Of a stretch of DNA of 64,000 bases, positions 1 to 11,335 are shown one piece after another. The notes below the pieces were generated by a model. The model saw only the letters and a program-made list of their open reading frames with translations, was not told the DNA's origin and did not search any database. The stretch is from Theristus sp. LFF4_11 (Eukaryota; Nematoda; Chromadorea; Monhysterida; Xyalidae), in contig JASANC010003005.1 in the NCBI GenBank assembly GCA_030248135.1, positions 159,052 through 223,051 on the forward strand, written 5' to 3'. Position 1 is the first letter of the stretch, and every line of letters begins with the position of its first letter. Position numbers and translations under genes: made by a program.

Positions 1-1389
1 TCATTTTTTTCTCCGATGCTTTCCAAGGCTTAAAATTTAGCTTGTTTGTACAAAATTACGAAAAATGCTTATTTTGAAGTGTATTTCCGATTTCTGCGCG
101 TGAAACAAACCGTTATTTGACAAATAAAAAAATTTACAGGGGTAACAACAACGGAGAATTTGAATTTGACCTTTATTTTTTGAAAAAGTAAAAAGAATAG
201 CAGTTGAATACCAAAGTCGTGACGATTTCGGGCGAATCGGCCGTGGAAATTGGCGAAATCGGTCCAAAAACAAAAAAATGAGAAACTGATGTTTTCCAGG
301 GTAATTCAATGCGCTGATCACGGATTTTGGGTTAGTTTTCTTATGTGAGCAACTCTAGATACTGAATCGTGACGATTTCGGGCGAATCGGCCGTGGAAAT
401 TTGCGAAATCGGTCCAAAAACAAAAAATGAGAAACTGGTGTTTTCCAGGGTAATTCAATGCGCTGATCACGGATTTTGGGTTAGTTTTCTTATGTGAGCA
501 ACTCTAGATACTGAATCGTGACGATTTCGGGCGAATCGGCCGTGGAAATTGGCGAAATCGGTCCAAAGACAAAAAAATGAGAAACTGGTGTAGTCCGGGG
601 TAATTCAATGCGCTGATCACGAATTTTGGGTTAGTTTTCTTATGTGAGCAACTCTAGATACTGAATCGTGACGATTTCGGGCAAATCGGCCGTGGAAATT
701 GGCGAAATCGGTCCAAAAACAAAAAATGAGAAACTAGTGTTATCCAGGGTAATTCAATGCGCTGATCACGGATTTTGGGTTAGTTTTCTTATGTGAGCAA
801 CTCTAGATACTGAATCGTGACGATTTCGGGCGAATCGGCCGTGGAAATTTGCGAAATCGGTCCAAAGACAAAAAATGAAAAACTGGTGCAGTCCGGAATA
901 ATTCAATGCGCTGATCACGGATTTTGGGTTAGTTTTCTTATGTGAGCAACTCTAGATACTGAATCGCGACGATTCAGGCGAATCGGCCATGGAAATTGGC
1001 GAAATCGGTCCAAAGGCAAAAAAATGAGAAACTGGTGTAGTCCGCGGTAATTCAATGCGCTGATCACGGATTTTGGGTTAGTTTTCTTGTGTGAACACTC
1101 TACATACTGAATCGTGACGATTTCGGGCGAATCGGCCGTGGAATTTAGCGAAACCGGTCCAGAAATGAAAAACAAGAAAACGGTGTTTTCCATGGTAATT
1201 CATTATGTCAATCACGGCTTTTGGGTCAGTTTTCTTGTGTGAGCAATTCTAGGTACTGAATCGTGACGATTTTGGGCGAATCGGCCGTAGAAATAGCATA
1301 GGCGAAATCGGCCTAAAAAGCGAAAAATGAAAAACCTGAGTCGAATTGTGATTTTGGTCCGACCTTCGGGGCTTATGTAAAAGTCAGAA
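1..1389 (+). repeat. 149-bp tandem array, copy A
   Basis: From about 215 to 1330 a unit of about 149 bp repeats roughly eight times. Unit starts (tgaatcgtgacg) are seen near 363, 512, 662, 811, 960 and 1108. Each unit carries 'gggcgaatcggccgtgg', 'gcgctgatcacgg' and 'gagcaactctagatac'. The leader (1-214) and trailer (1331-1389) match those of a second array at about 31.93-33.53 kb in the same orientation, so array and flanks move as one block. Both arrays end directly at the same long inverted-repeat element. No coding potential is evident. Confidence 0.9.
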
Positions 1390-2440
1390 TATTATCTAAA
1401 AATGCGGGAGACGCATATAAAAGGAGGAATATGGCCTTGTGTAAGCAGTGAAAGACTTGGCTCGACAACGCTTTTCAAGTCTCTAATGTGGTACACACGG
1501 ATACAAGTACATAAGAGTCATTTTTTTGCGCCGCGTTTGTTTGTTTGTTTTTGAAGCACGCCTCCCCCCCCCCCTCCCCCACCGATTCCGGAAACCCGAA
1601 GGTAACAAACTCCGGTGGGATTGGGGAATGGACGGCTCACCATCCCGTGGAACCAATACCCTCGCCATGTGAGCGGGACAGCCTCTAAGCCCCGCTCTGT
1701 CCTGGCGGCACCAGTGATCTTAGCCCGATTTCGGTTTCGGTGGCCTGCGGTCGCTATATCCCCGGTGGGCAGCGAATCCGAAAGTTTTCGTTTTCGTTTT
1801 CGTTTTGCTGAAAAGCGTAAAACTTTGAAGTTATTTTTTAATTGTTCTCTTCGATTTAATCTAAAATCACGCCATGTGCGAAATTCTGTAAATTCTGTGC
1901 AAAAACAGAAAAATTAGAGGTTGTAAAACATTGTTGCATGTAGCTTTTTCGTTGTTGTTAACGTACGCACCGCTGTGTACACACCAGCACCAGTGACAAA
2001 AAAGAGTTGTCTTCCGTTGATTTTCACCTTTTTTACCGGTGTCACCTTCAACTAGTGTGGCAGGATAAACCGTCTGTCCCGTGAGTCATTGCCTTTGCCA
2101 CAGGAGACCTTGCGTTCCGCAATGCTTCTGCGATACAATTTGTCCTGGACAAACCAGTGTCAGCGAGCTAAAGTCTGATTGTTATTTTAGTAGTTTTAGT
2201 GGTCGCTAAATGCCCGAAATCCGCAAATGTGAAAGTTTCATTTGTCTGCAATACAAAGTACGAGGGTTGCCATGTGCAACCGAAATCATAAATAAACGGC
2301 GCAAAAATATGGCTCTTATGTACTTGTATCCGTGTGTACCACATCAGAGACTTGAAAAGCGTTGTCGAGCCAAGTCTTTCACTGCTTACACAAGGCCATA
2401 TTCCTCCTTTTATATGCGTCTCCCGCATTTTTAGATAATA
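1390..2440. mobile_element. Long-inverted-repeat element, copy A
   Basis: The sequence opens with 'tattatctaaaaatgcggg' (1390) and closes with its reverse complement (to 2440). The inverted repeats are about 140 bp (1390-1530 and 2305-2440) and include 'cttggctcgacaac' and 'ggtacacacggatacaag'. The interior has a GC-rich block with a C-tract (about 1534-1800) and a segment (about 1930-2300) that matches, in inverted orientation, the interior of copy B at 33.68-33.99 kb. No transposase is visible, so I read it as a non-autonomous DNA element. The superfamily is unknown. Confidence 0.75.
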
Positions 2441-2906
2441 CCGTATTACCCCCAATAAACCCCCATGGGGGATTAATACGTCAGCGACTTTTAGAGGTGG
2501 GAGTTTATTGGTGGGGGGGGGGGGATTATTGGTGGGGGGGGGGGGGGGGTATTTACAAAAAATTCTAGGGGTGGGATTTTGTTGAAAAATGGCAAAAATA
2601 CCTTGCATGGCAGGCAAGAAAGTCGCAGAAACTTCTACTTTTCACAGAGATTTCCTTTTGTAACAGCCTTTTGTAATGAAATTACCATTAACTCATCCCT
2701 TTGGGGTCTTTGATAGCACAATTTCACCAGTGTCACTGCATTCAGCCACTGAATTCGCTGGGTATGTGTTTCAAACATGTTTCCAATTAACCCCCATGGG
2801 GGATTATTTGTGGGGGGGGATTATTCGGAAACTGGTCGGGGGGTGGGGGTTTATTGGTAGGGGGGGGATTAATGGTGGGGGGGGGTTTAATGGGGGTAAT
2901 ACGGTA
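2439..2906 (+). mobile_element. G-tract MITE (TACCGTATTACCCCC family), copy 1
   Basis: This 468-bp element begins taccgtattaccccca and ends tgggggtaatacggta, giving perfect 16-bp terminal inverted repeats. Palindromes of the form aacccccatgggggatt lie near both ends. The interior has runs of up to about 17 G. Copy 2 (7127-7586) is in the opposite orientation, and copy 3 (40314-40633) is shorter. It abuts the end of the preceding inverted-repeat element. Confidence 0.85.
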
Positions 2907-3183
2907 GTTGGTGTTTTTGTGTAGTTGATGGGCCTTATTGAATTGGGCAAAAATTGGTGATTGCAAAAAATCAGTATTTGATGGGTACATCGGTGAAAAA
3001 AAAACCAAGCGATCGACGAGGAAAAAAATAATCCTGATATATTGCTTGATTCGATAATAACACTAGATCGGAAAATGGGTGACGTGACAATGCCTGATCA
3101 ACTGGCACTGGTACCGTCTGTTGTTTTGTTTTATTGTTTGTAATACCATCTATTTTTTGCTATTGTCTTTATGCGCAACTAAC

Positions 3184-4539
3184 CGACGCAGTGTACGGAT
3201 ATTGAGCGTCGGTTGCAGCTCGAGACGTGTGATACATCTTCCATGCCTTTTCTGGCAAACCACCGTCGCAGCCGCTAGAAGAATAGCGATGATGAATTTT
3301 AAAACCACGTTCTTGTGTTAAAAAATTAGTAAAAAACTACGCACTTCTTTCCCATCGCGCAGTCAGTGGCCTGCTGCTCCGACAAACGATACGTCTTCGC
3401 TTTGCCGAACTTTTTGTCGCGGATATTTAGGTGACCGGTCAGTACGTGACTCTGAAATGCACCGCAAACACGGTTGCCTGATTGACGTACAAACGCATGT
3501 TCCAAAAGTGGGGCCTAGCTCAGCCACTTTTTAAGTTAGTGTGTGTAAAAATTTACGTATTCAAACGGAACCTGATTACGTGTCTGTAAATAAAAAGTTC
3601 ACAAAAAAACTGAATGTTCGTGACATGGGTGAAATTGCACTGACACCCGCAAACGCCCAGCACGAGCCGCAGCTGGCTTGATTTTCAACTGGTCCCGTCT
3701 CTTGGCAATGGTCCACCGACTGAAAAAAAAACGACAAAAATATTTTTCCAGGCAAAAAAATAGCAACGAACATAACAAAAGATCGAAAACGCGTTTTCCA
3801 GGTACCGATGCGTACGAATAACTGCGTTTCTCTTGTCTGATCTGCTCCTGACGCTGCTGATGCTCGTGCTCTTCCTCTTCGCCCCAGTTCAGACCGCCCA
3901 TATTGTCGCGCTCTTGCTTCGTCTATGTGCGAAAATGTGTACCAGTTTATTTGAGTTCTGACCAATGGAAATTTGGGTGAAACTGTATTTAGCTAAACTA
4001 ATGTTGAGTGTGAACTGCCATCGTTCCGTGTGTCATTTCGTGATTGGACTTTGTATTGTATTTATTGGTGGGACTAGCAGTTGTTCCGTGCCTACGGCCC
4101 GAATAAGAAATGTTTGCGATTTTGTTAACAGCAAGGTGCACCCGCGGATTTATCGACATTTATTTGCTTCTGTTTTCCTGGAACGGGAAACCGTGTTTAG
4201 TGACAGTGAGAGCATCACACTGTCCTTGATTGATCCTCTATACCAATTGTGTTTCGGTGCAAAATTCAAAATGTGCAAACACTTAAACACAGATGTAATT
4301 ATGTTGTTTACAGACAGCCCAACCGAAGTTGACTGTAATTTACAGTGTAAATAAAAAAACCAAACAAAAGAACAATACGCCGAACGTAACCAAGGAGAGA
4401 CTGACCATGATGCAGAACTGGTTGATGCCAACCGAGTACGTGATGTTGTTGTCATTCTCAACGTCGATCGCCTCTTTGACACAGGCCTCGAACAGTTTTC
4501 TGCGCTCCTCAACGGTCACGTTCACCGGTTTGATGTCTG
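3184..4539 (-). CDS. Cathepsin-type C1A cysteine protease, partial
   Basis: Papain-family secreted or lysosomal peptidase, minus strand. Supported exons, 5' to 3': 4406-4539, 3806-3922, 3645-3719, 3345-3451, 3184-3274; all joins keep frame. The first carries an I29 propeptide segment (EERRKLFEACVKE, then YSVGINQF). The second is a Glu/Gln-rich linker ending the propeptide. The third holds the catalytic Cys in QASCGSCWAF, preceded by SVDHCQETGPVEN. The fourth gives YRLSEQQATDC, and across the next junction GCDGGLPEKAW, then YPYTA. The signal-peptide exon and the exons with catalytic His and Asn are not seen. The downstream side is filled by a MITE, an inverted-repeat element and the 149-bp array, so the rest may lie beyond the window start or the gene may be broken. 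The donor after WAFAG could also lie further on. Confidence 0.85.
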
Positions 4540-4543
4540 ATAG

Positions 4544-4776
4544 TATGACCTATTTTTTCAAACGTGTCCCACTGAAATGACGTCATGTGCCGCCAAACAT
4601 GCGCTTATCGTTCACAGTAAACGAGACTTTCCATTTAGCCGATTTCTTCCCGTAAGCAAACGGTGAATGTCGAATCAGTCACACCAAACTGACATTTTAG
4701 TGGCTGTACTTTGACAAACGAGCGTTTTTAAAGCAAATGACGTCATTTTAGTCCGGACACGTTTGAATAAATCCAC
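4544..4776 (-). mobile_element. CRE-palindrome MITE (GTGGATTTATTCAA family), copy 1
   Basis: About 233 bp, matching copies at 17379-17612, 43008-43239 and 43776-44009. Its ends carry TGACGTCA about 25-30 bp inside the termini. It is flanked by TAGTA on both sides, a possible target duplication. It ends 5 nt from the splice acceptor of the protease propeptide exon (exon edge 4539). Confidence 0.8.
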
Positions 4777-4779
4777 AGT

Positions 4780-5765
4780 AGTATGCTACGAGCGCAATAC
4801 TACTTTTTTCTCTGTTACTGAAAGCGCATTTGGTGTTATTTCCGAAACGCTGAACTTTCCCACCAGATATGATATCCCACCAATCGCTTGACCACCCAAC
4901 GCGGCACACCCGTCCAACCCATCTATATCTCGTTTTTAGTGCAAATGCTGCATTATTCTCAGGTTGTTTTCACCAAGACTTACAAAAATCTCATTCAGAA
5001 AAAACTAAAACGCTGTTGCTGTTGCCCATATTACATGTTCGTATTTGCGCGTGGTTTACTCGGTTCAGCGGAATCTATATTATTAAATTTACAAAGTGTC
5101 TGTCTGTGGCACTTTTTTGCAATTTGAATTGGCGCCCTTTTTTGCTACTTAAGAAAACTCCATCTCAATTTCCTTAACCTATTTTTTAGTAAATGCCAGT
5201 TGAGATTGTTTTCTCAAAACGTCGCTCTTCATAGCTGGAGTCATCATGATACTCTTTGGTCAACAGAGACAGTTCAGCGCAGCATAGGCAAATGGAAGCG
5301 TGGCTGATCAAAACTTGATGATCGACTGGGAAAGATGTAACAAAACCGTGTTTGAAAACAGTTTGAACTTTTTTGTTTTTATAAATCGGGTTGCAAAACG
5401 CACATCGACATCAGCATTGCAAGTTGCACTTTGGATTCAAAACAAGTAAATTTCATTGAAATTGATACTCCATGTTTCATTTTTAATATGATACTCCATG
5501 GTTATGAGCGATAATTTCAACGTAACGCACGATGGGCAACTGGCAATTGTTGCTGCTCAAAACTTGACGAGCGACTGCGAAAGATGTAACAAAACCGTCT
5601 TTGAAAAAAGTTTAATTAAAAAGTTTTTAATTGGGTCGAAATGGTATTTACCATTCATTTTCACTTTGCAAAATGTTTGGGTCATGTTGAGGTATTTTAT
5701 ATATAAACGGGTAAAAAGCAATGACTGCAAAACGAAATTATAAACGTCACTTTTTTTGATACTTC
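4780..5765. other. No recognisable gene; short direct repeats
   Basis: I see no exon that can be tied to the protease upstream side. A block around 5285-5370 (acttgatgatcgactggg, then gaaagatgtaacaaaaccg) recurs near 5555-5615, so there is a local duplication of about 60 bp. The missing signal-peptide exon of the protease could lie here, but I cannot point to it. Confidence 0.4.
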
Positions 5766-5769
5766 TATT

Positions 5770-6440
5770 CATTTTCACTTTAGAAAAAAGGCTTGGCTTA
5801 TGTTAGGGTTATCGGGTAAACTTTTTAAAACGGGTAATTTTTAATGAAAAAAACGTTAATTTTTATATTTTTTATTCAATCTTACTTAACTTACAAAAAG
5901 GCTTGACTTAGGTTAGGGTGAACGGGTAAAAATAGCAAAATCATAAACTTCGCATTTTCACTTTGCAAAAAAGGCTTAGCTTAGGTAAACGGGTAAAAGA
6001 AGCATTAGCTTTTTAAAACGGGTAATTAAAAAAACGTTAATTTTTATGGTAAAAATAGCAAAATCATAAACTTCGCATTTTAACTTTGCAAAAAAGGCTA
6101 GCAGGTAAACGGGTAAAAGAAGCATTAGCTTTTTAAAACGGGTAATTAAAAAAACGTTAATATTTATGTTTTTATTCAATCTTACTTCACTTACGAAAAG
6201 GCTTGACTTAGGTTAGGGTGAACGGAAAAAAAATAGCAAAATCATAAACTTCGTATTTTCACTTTACAAAAAAGGCTTGGCTTAGGTAAACGGGTAAAAA
6301 AGCATTAGCTTTTTTAAAACGGGTAAATGAAAAAAACGTTAGTTTTTATATTTTTTATTCAATTTTACTTCACTTACAAAAAGGCTTGCCTTCGGTTAGG
6401 GTAAACGGGTAAAAATAGCAAAATCATAAACTTCGCATTT
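5770..6440. repeat. AT-rich degenerate tandem repeat
   Basis: Units built from 'aaaaaggcttggcttaggt', 'taaacgggtaaaa', 'agcaaaatcataaacttcg' and 'agctttttaaaacggg' repeat with spacings near 60-120 bp (for example 5985-6050 against 6105-6170, and again from 6290). The motif ggcttaggttaggg recurs in single form near 10345 and, reversed, near 48775, so it is also dispersed. Confidence 0.75.
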
Positions 6441-7126
6441 TTAATTTATTTAAATACATTAAAAAATATTGTATTGTAGGCGACTTAACGGCAGCACAAG
6501 GTAAATTTTCTTCAGGGTTATTATTCAGTAAACGTTACTGTTTTTTTCTTTCTAAGTCAATGCCACTTCACCAAAAAGGCTTGGCATTGATTAAGCCACA
6601 TAAGCTCGGGTCAATAGGCTAGTGCAGTAAAAAAGCTAAAAAGCTTTCAAGCAGTTTTTGTTACGAATAATCCTTATCTCAATCGACCAAAACCAAACGC
6701 AGTATTGGTTAACCGCATTTTTCACATGTTTATGTGTTTGTGCGTGTTTAGTTTAGCAATGTTTGCTGTTTATTTTTTCCTGTGTGTACAAAAGTAGTCA
6801 TTATTTAAAAAAAATACATTACTATCTTTGAGTTTTGCAGATTAATTAACCTTAAACTGTTCATATTTAAGTTCAACCTTAATCGCCGTGTATTTGAAGT
6901 GTTTCGTTGTTTTGGTTTCGCTACCATTCGTTGCGTCCTCATGCGACGTGAGTGGTCAGCTGCTTTATTGCGGACCCGATGCCCGCCGCATACCACCTAC
7001 CGAATGCTGACGAACTGGTGATACTTTTTTAATATCCGTTGTATTTAGCTTTGCTTCATGCGCATGCTTTATGCTTCCTTTTCGCCCACCCACGGAGTAA
7101 GATAAAAATACAGCAGCGCATTTGCA

Positions 7127-7586
7127 TACCGTATTACCCCCATTAACCCCCCCCCCACCATTAATCCCCCCGCCAATAAACCCCCACCCCCCCCCCCGAC
7201 CAGTTTCCGAATAATCCCCCCCCCACAAATAATCCCCCATGGGGGTTAATTGGAAACCTGTTTGAAACACATACCCAGCGAATTCAGTGGCTGAATGCAG
7301 TGACACTGGTGAAATTGTGCTACCAAAGGCCCCAAAGGGATGAGTTAATGGTAATTTCATTACAAAAGGCTGTTACAAAAGGAAATCTCTGTGAAAAGTA
7401 GAAGTTTCTGCGACTTTCTTGCCTGCCATGCAAGGTATTTTGCCATTTTTCGACAAACCCCCACCCCTAGAATTTTTTGTAAATAAACCCCCCCCCTACC
7501 AATAATCCCCCCACCAATAAACCCCCACTCCTAAAAGTCGCTGACGTATTAATCCCCCATGGGGGTTTATTGGGGGTAATACGGTA
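7127..7586 (-). mobile_element. G-tract MITE, copy 2
   Basis: This 460-bp copy has the same terminal repeats as copy 1 (taccgtattacccc ... ggggtaatacggta) but the opposite internal order. Internal stretches such as 'gcctgccatgcaaggtat' are shared with copy 1, while C/G-run lengths differ, as expected of slippage-prone tracts. The region between the tandem repeat and this element (6440-7126) holds nothing I can identify. Confidence 0.85.
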
Positions 7587-7589
7587 TTA

Positions 7590-9560
7590 CACGAGTTCGC
7601 CGCCTGCTGTTGAGCGAAAAATGATAATGAATTGTGGATATTCACACCTGCGGTTTTTAGTTGGCTGGCTATTCGAGCGAGTGTTTAGTGAAAAGTTCAC
7701 ATTTTCAGCTTTTAAATTTTACAGTTGAGAACAAAAAATACAAGAGTGCATTTTTGTACCTATTACTTATTTGCTCAAGGCCAACATGAAGTTGTTTTTA
7801 TCACTAAATTCTGTGTTTATTCTCTCCGCATTCAATTTATTAACACTAACCAGGTTCGAATCTGCTTGGCTGGCGAACGTCTGGTGCAAATCGCGTGATC
7901 GCACCGTCGGTTAGGTTTGACTTTCTTATTTGGCTTTAAGCATCAACAATCTCTAGGTTTGTATTTTAGGTGGCACGAACGCGAACGAGCTTCTTAAAAG
8001 CACAGGAGCTGCGAGGGGGCTAGTACCCGAAACAGGGCGTACCTGGAAACTTCAAGGAGCATGTACGTTCGCGAAAAATTTTCTATCGAGACCATCACGA
8101 ATGGCGCGTCGAAAGGACGGATTGACCGAGGTGCACCAAAATTTCAAATTGGAAACTTGAAGTGCCAGATCTGTTTGGCAATCGACCCGGCGAACTGATC
8201 GGAACAATCGCGAAAATTTTGCTTCGAAATAAGCAACCGACCACCGCCGGCGGTCAGGCTAATAGACGAGCCAGATTTCTTGGAAATACCGAACATGCCG
8301 GATTTTAGAGCGAATCAATCGCAAACTGACGCCGCCTACGACATCATTCGAAGCTGTCCACCGGTGGCTGTGACAATCGGTCCCCCTGTGAGTGGCAGCC
8401 TTGGAACACCGATTCGTGAAGGAGAAAAGAAAAAATGGTACGGAAGAAAGAGGAACCCTCTCCTAAGGAAAAAATTTCATATCATGTATACTACTGCTAC
8501 GGAATGCAATCTAACTACGGTACCCCACTCTCGTTAAATTATACATTTTTTGCTCATCGCTTACCTTTCTCTGTTGTTGTGAACTTCTCGTCAAAAAAAT
8601 GGCTCCTTAATCTTGAGCGTAAAAATGTTCTTCAGCTGCACATTTTTTGAGACATACAACGGACCAACAGTGAATATTTTGGGCAATTCTTTTCGTTACC
8701 CGAATCGTGTAGGTCTCAACAAAATAACAATCGATTGTTTCGAATCGCGTGGAATTTCGAAATCATGGATTTGCGGGTCCGTGGAAGAATGTTGAGCTCT
8801 CGTCCATTATTCAGATTTTGAAACAGTGCGAAACGATAACCGGACCAATTATGAAAATGATGCAGCCAAAGTATGCGTTTTGAATCTATTATTTTGTGTG
8901 GTATTCTGTTTTCCCGTGGGGAGTGCGCTGGTGGTATGCATGAAATTTGCTTTGTGACATGTGTGCACTCTTGCACGCTAAGTGTTCATACTGTAATATC
9001 GTAGTGTTTTCAGTTTTAACTTCCTATTTTCGATTTCGACATACCCTTTCAAGGGCAAATCAGTGTTCGCTCAAGTCAATCATAAGTGCACGCAATAATC
9101 GGTGCTAACTGCGCCACTCCAATCAATAAAAGCCACCGGCAAACAAGATGAACGAGGTACATGCTGATGAATAACGTACGACGAAGTTTGAAATGTGTAA
9201 AAACTTTGATTTGTCAAAAAGTGAATGATGGCTGATATAGTGGCTTTCGTTCTTATGAGGTTCTGGCTGGTCAAGCGATTAGTGGGTTATATCTCTGGTG
9301 AGAAAGTTCAGCGTTTCGGAAACACCAAATGCGCTTCACTAAAGGAGAAAAAATGATATTCCGCTCGTAGTATATTACTCTGATGGCAGATGGTTTGGCA
9401 TTCAGGAGTTTTAGTATCCGTCCACCACTTTTTACATTCTTCACAAACACGTCACTTGTGCGAATCAAATCAACTCAAAATGCATTTTTGTGTGCCAAAC
9501 TGCCAAGTAATTTAATCAATCATTGGCCCACATTAAAAAATACGTTTGCAGACCAATTTT
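7590..9560. other. Unassigned spacer with coding-like but broken stretch
   Basis: Between about 7970 and 8540 (plus) the base composition is coding-like and three frames stay open in turn: about 7972-8160, then 8165-8310, then 8280-8537. No single frame persists and I recognise no family. It could be a decayed gene, frameshifted retrocopy or several short exons. From 8640 to 9560 I see only short frames with no splice-site or family support. Confidence 0.3.
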
Positions 9561-9569
9561 CAGATTAGT

Positions 9570-9983
9570 TCAAGTGAAATATGTTCTTTGCATCTCGATA
9601 CGAGCGGAAAAACGACATCCCCATTCCCCATCCGGTCCGTGGCATTCCAGTTTGCCGTTATTCACCACCAGCTGGCGTTTTGGAACTTGACTAATTTTAT
9701 GAGTGACATGACAATGATAAATGCGAACTCTAGGGTCAGAAAAAAAAACGAAAATCCACTTACTGTCAGCATCGTCATTTTGCTCTCCAACCTCGCGCAG
9801 TAGTTTTTGGAACACTTGCTCCTTGTATTCTTCGGACCAATTGGCCGGTTCGTCCAGCAAGCAAACTTCGACGTCGCCGCGTTTCAACTGTTGTGCCAGA
9901 CGGCGACGCTCGTAACCGGCGTGCGCCACACAAAGAAGCGCGCACACGATCACCAACAATGGAGGTTCGGTAAAGTCTTGCAT
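9570..9983 (-). CDS. Small secreted protein of unknown family (two exons)
   Basis: Exon 1 is 9764-9983 and exon 2 is 9570-9685, with a GTAAGT donor. They join in frame to give about 111 aa. The N-terminus looks like a signal peptide: hydrophobic core PLLVIVCALLCVAHAG, then a charged ERRRLAQQLKRGD segment. The rest is acidic and amphipathic (EEYKEQVFQKLLREV) and ends with a short part holding two Cys (LECHGPDGEWGCRF). The only in-frame ATG before the hydrophobic core (9981-9983) lies inside the terminal repeat of a MITE (9966-10231), so MQDF is element-encoded. The true start could instead be an upstream exon. I do not recognise the family, and whether exon 2 is terminal is unproven. Confidence 0.45.
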   Translation of the reverse strand: MQDFTEPPLLVIVCALLCVAHAGYERRRLAQQLKRGDVEVCLLDEPANWSEEYKEQVFQKLLREVGEQNDDADSKWIFVFFSDPRVRIYHCHVTHKISQVPKRQLVVNNGKLECHGPDGEWGCRFSARIEMQRTYFT

Positions 9984-10231
9984 ATAAGGTTCCTCCCACT
10001 TATAAGACCCCCACCCAAAAGTGGGCGGAGTGTCACACGGCGGGAAACCAAAAAATTCAAATTTTTGACTTGGTCGAAATCCCACCTTGCTTATAAGGCC
10101 CGGACTTCCTAGTCTTTGCTTCATAAGACCTCCTCCCACTTATAAGGTTGTCACACAAAATTCCACTTTTTTCAGAAATTTTTGATTTTCAAATTTATAT
10201 AAGGAGACCTTATATGCAAGACTTTACGGTA
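9966..10231. mobile_element. MITE, GTAAAGTCTTGCATATAAGG family, copy 1
   Basis: This 266-bp element has imperfect left and near-perfect right inverted termini (ggtaaagtcttgcatataagg ... ccttatatgcaagactttac). A second copy at 41687-41953 shares 'cacttataagacccccaccc' and 'gtgtcacacggcgggaaacc'. The element interior contains further inverted cttataag motifs. Confidence 0.85.
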
Positions 10232-11335
10232 TATCAATTTTTTGCGTAAAACTACAAAGCTAAACCGGAGCTGGAGCTCTTCCCTGATCCCAATGTTTCA
10301 TCCCTTCAACAAATTCAATCAAAACTGACAATCTAGGCACTTTCACTTTGTTAAAAAGGCTTCGCTTAGGGTTAGGATTAAACTTAGGGTTAGGAACCTA
10401 CAACGACTTCGTTTAGGTTTGCAACCAGTTCTTGATCAAAGATTACGCGGTCTTCATTAAAACGGTCATCATTTCCAACTCTAAGCTGCAGGCAATTCAT
10501 CTGATTGGTTGGTACAATCACGTGATGCGTGCTTTCTGTGCAGGCATTGCTGTGGAGGTGTGGTCTCTGTGCTGCACAGAAAGCATGCATCACGTGATCA
10601 TACCAACCAATCAGCCTGCCATTGTGAGTTCGATTGAACAAAAAAACAACTCACCAACGATTTCATAATGCCCAGTTGAGCCGAAGTCAGTTTTGAATCG
10701 GATCTGAAATAACCGAAAATTTGGGTTATTATTCAGCTTCGAGAAAAAAGTGAAGCTACAAGCAGAAAAACTGCTACATTTATTGAGCTAAAAAACAAAA
10801 GATTGGACGGTGTACAAACATTTTTAAAAGCCCACGCACCATTTGTACAAACAAGAGGCTATTGTGCTTTTTGTCGCGTCCTACATGACATTTTTTTGTT
10901 TTGAATGGTCAGGCAACCCCAGCTTTCTAAAAATAATTATACGTTTTTTGTTACAAAGTAACATTCAAAGTTCAAAGCAGTTCAAAGTTTTGTTAACATG
11001 TACAATGCACAAACAATGTAACAGTGTTACTCGTACTTTCCATTTTTTAGAATTTGTGTTCGAAAGTCAGCTGAGGGACTAGTGAGACGAATCCCACGAC
11101 TTTTGGGGAGTTTAGTTCCGGTTCAAAGAGTCGGCGATTCACAGCGAAACTAAAAAAAGCCAGAAGTCAAGAAATCCGCATTTAACTAACACCGGTTTTA
11201 AAATTTGTTATCCAACTGTGTTGCGGGAAATTTGAATTTGAGATTTAAAAAGTTCTTTCCTTATTTTTTAGTTCCGCGTTCACTCTTTCGTTCCGTCGCC
11301 GTCACCGTGTCGTCCAAAGGTCCAAAAAACGTAAA
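10232..11335. other. Upstream region of timeless, no gene seen
   Basis: It holds the palindromic MITE at 10500-10614 and a short telomere-like stretch near 10345-10400 (cttagggttagg twice). No TATA box or other core promoter element stands out before the timeless start at 11336. Untranslated first exons could be present. Confidence 0.4.
10500..10614. mobile_element. CACGTG palindromic MITE, copy 1
   Basis: Arms ctgattggttggt ... accaaccaatcag enclose gatgcgtgctttctgtgcag and its near-complement. Inverted CACGTGATGC / GCATCACGTG motifs sit in both arms. Related copies lie at 18573-18679, 19091-19239, 27912-28071 and 35486-35630, with a half copy near 20370-20412. Confidence 0.8.

Noticed and set aside
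1..1389. CRISPR array suggested by regular repeats.
   Set aside because: Repeats are about 149 bp and contiguous without unique spacers, in a eukaryotic intron-rich context.
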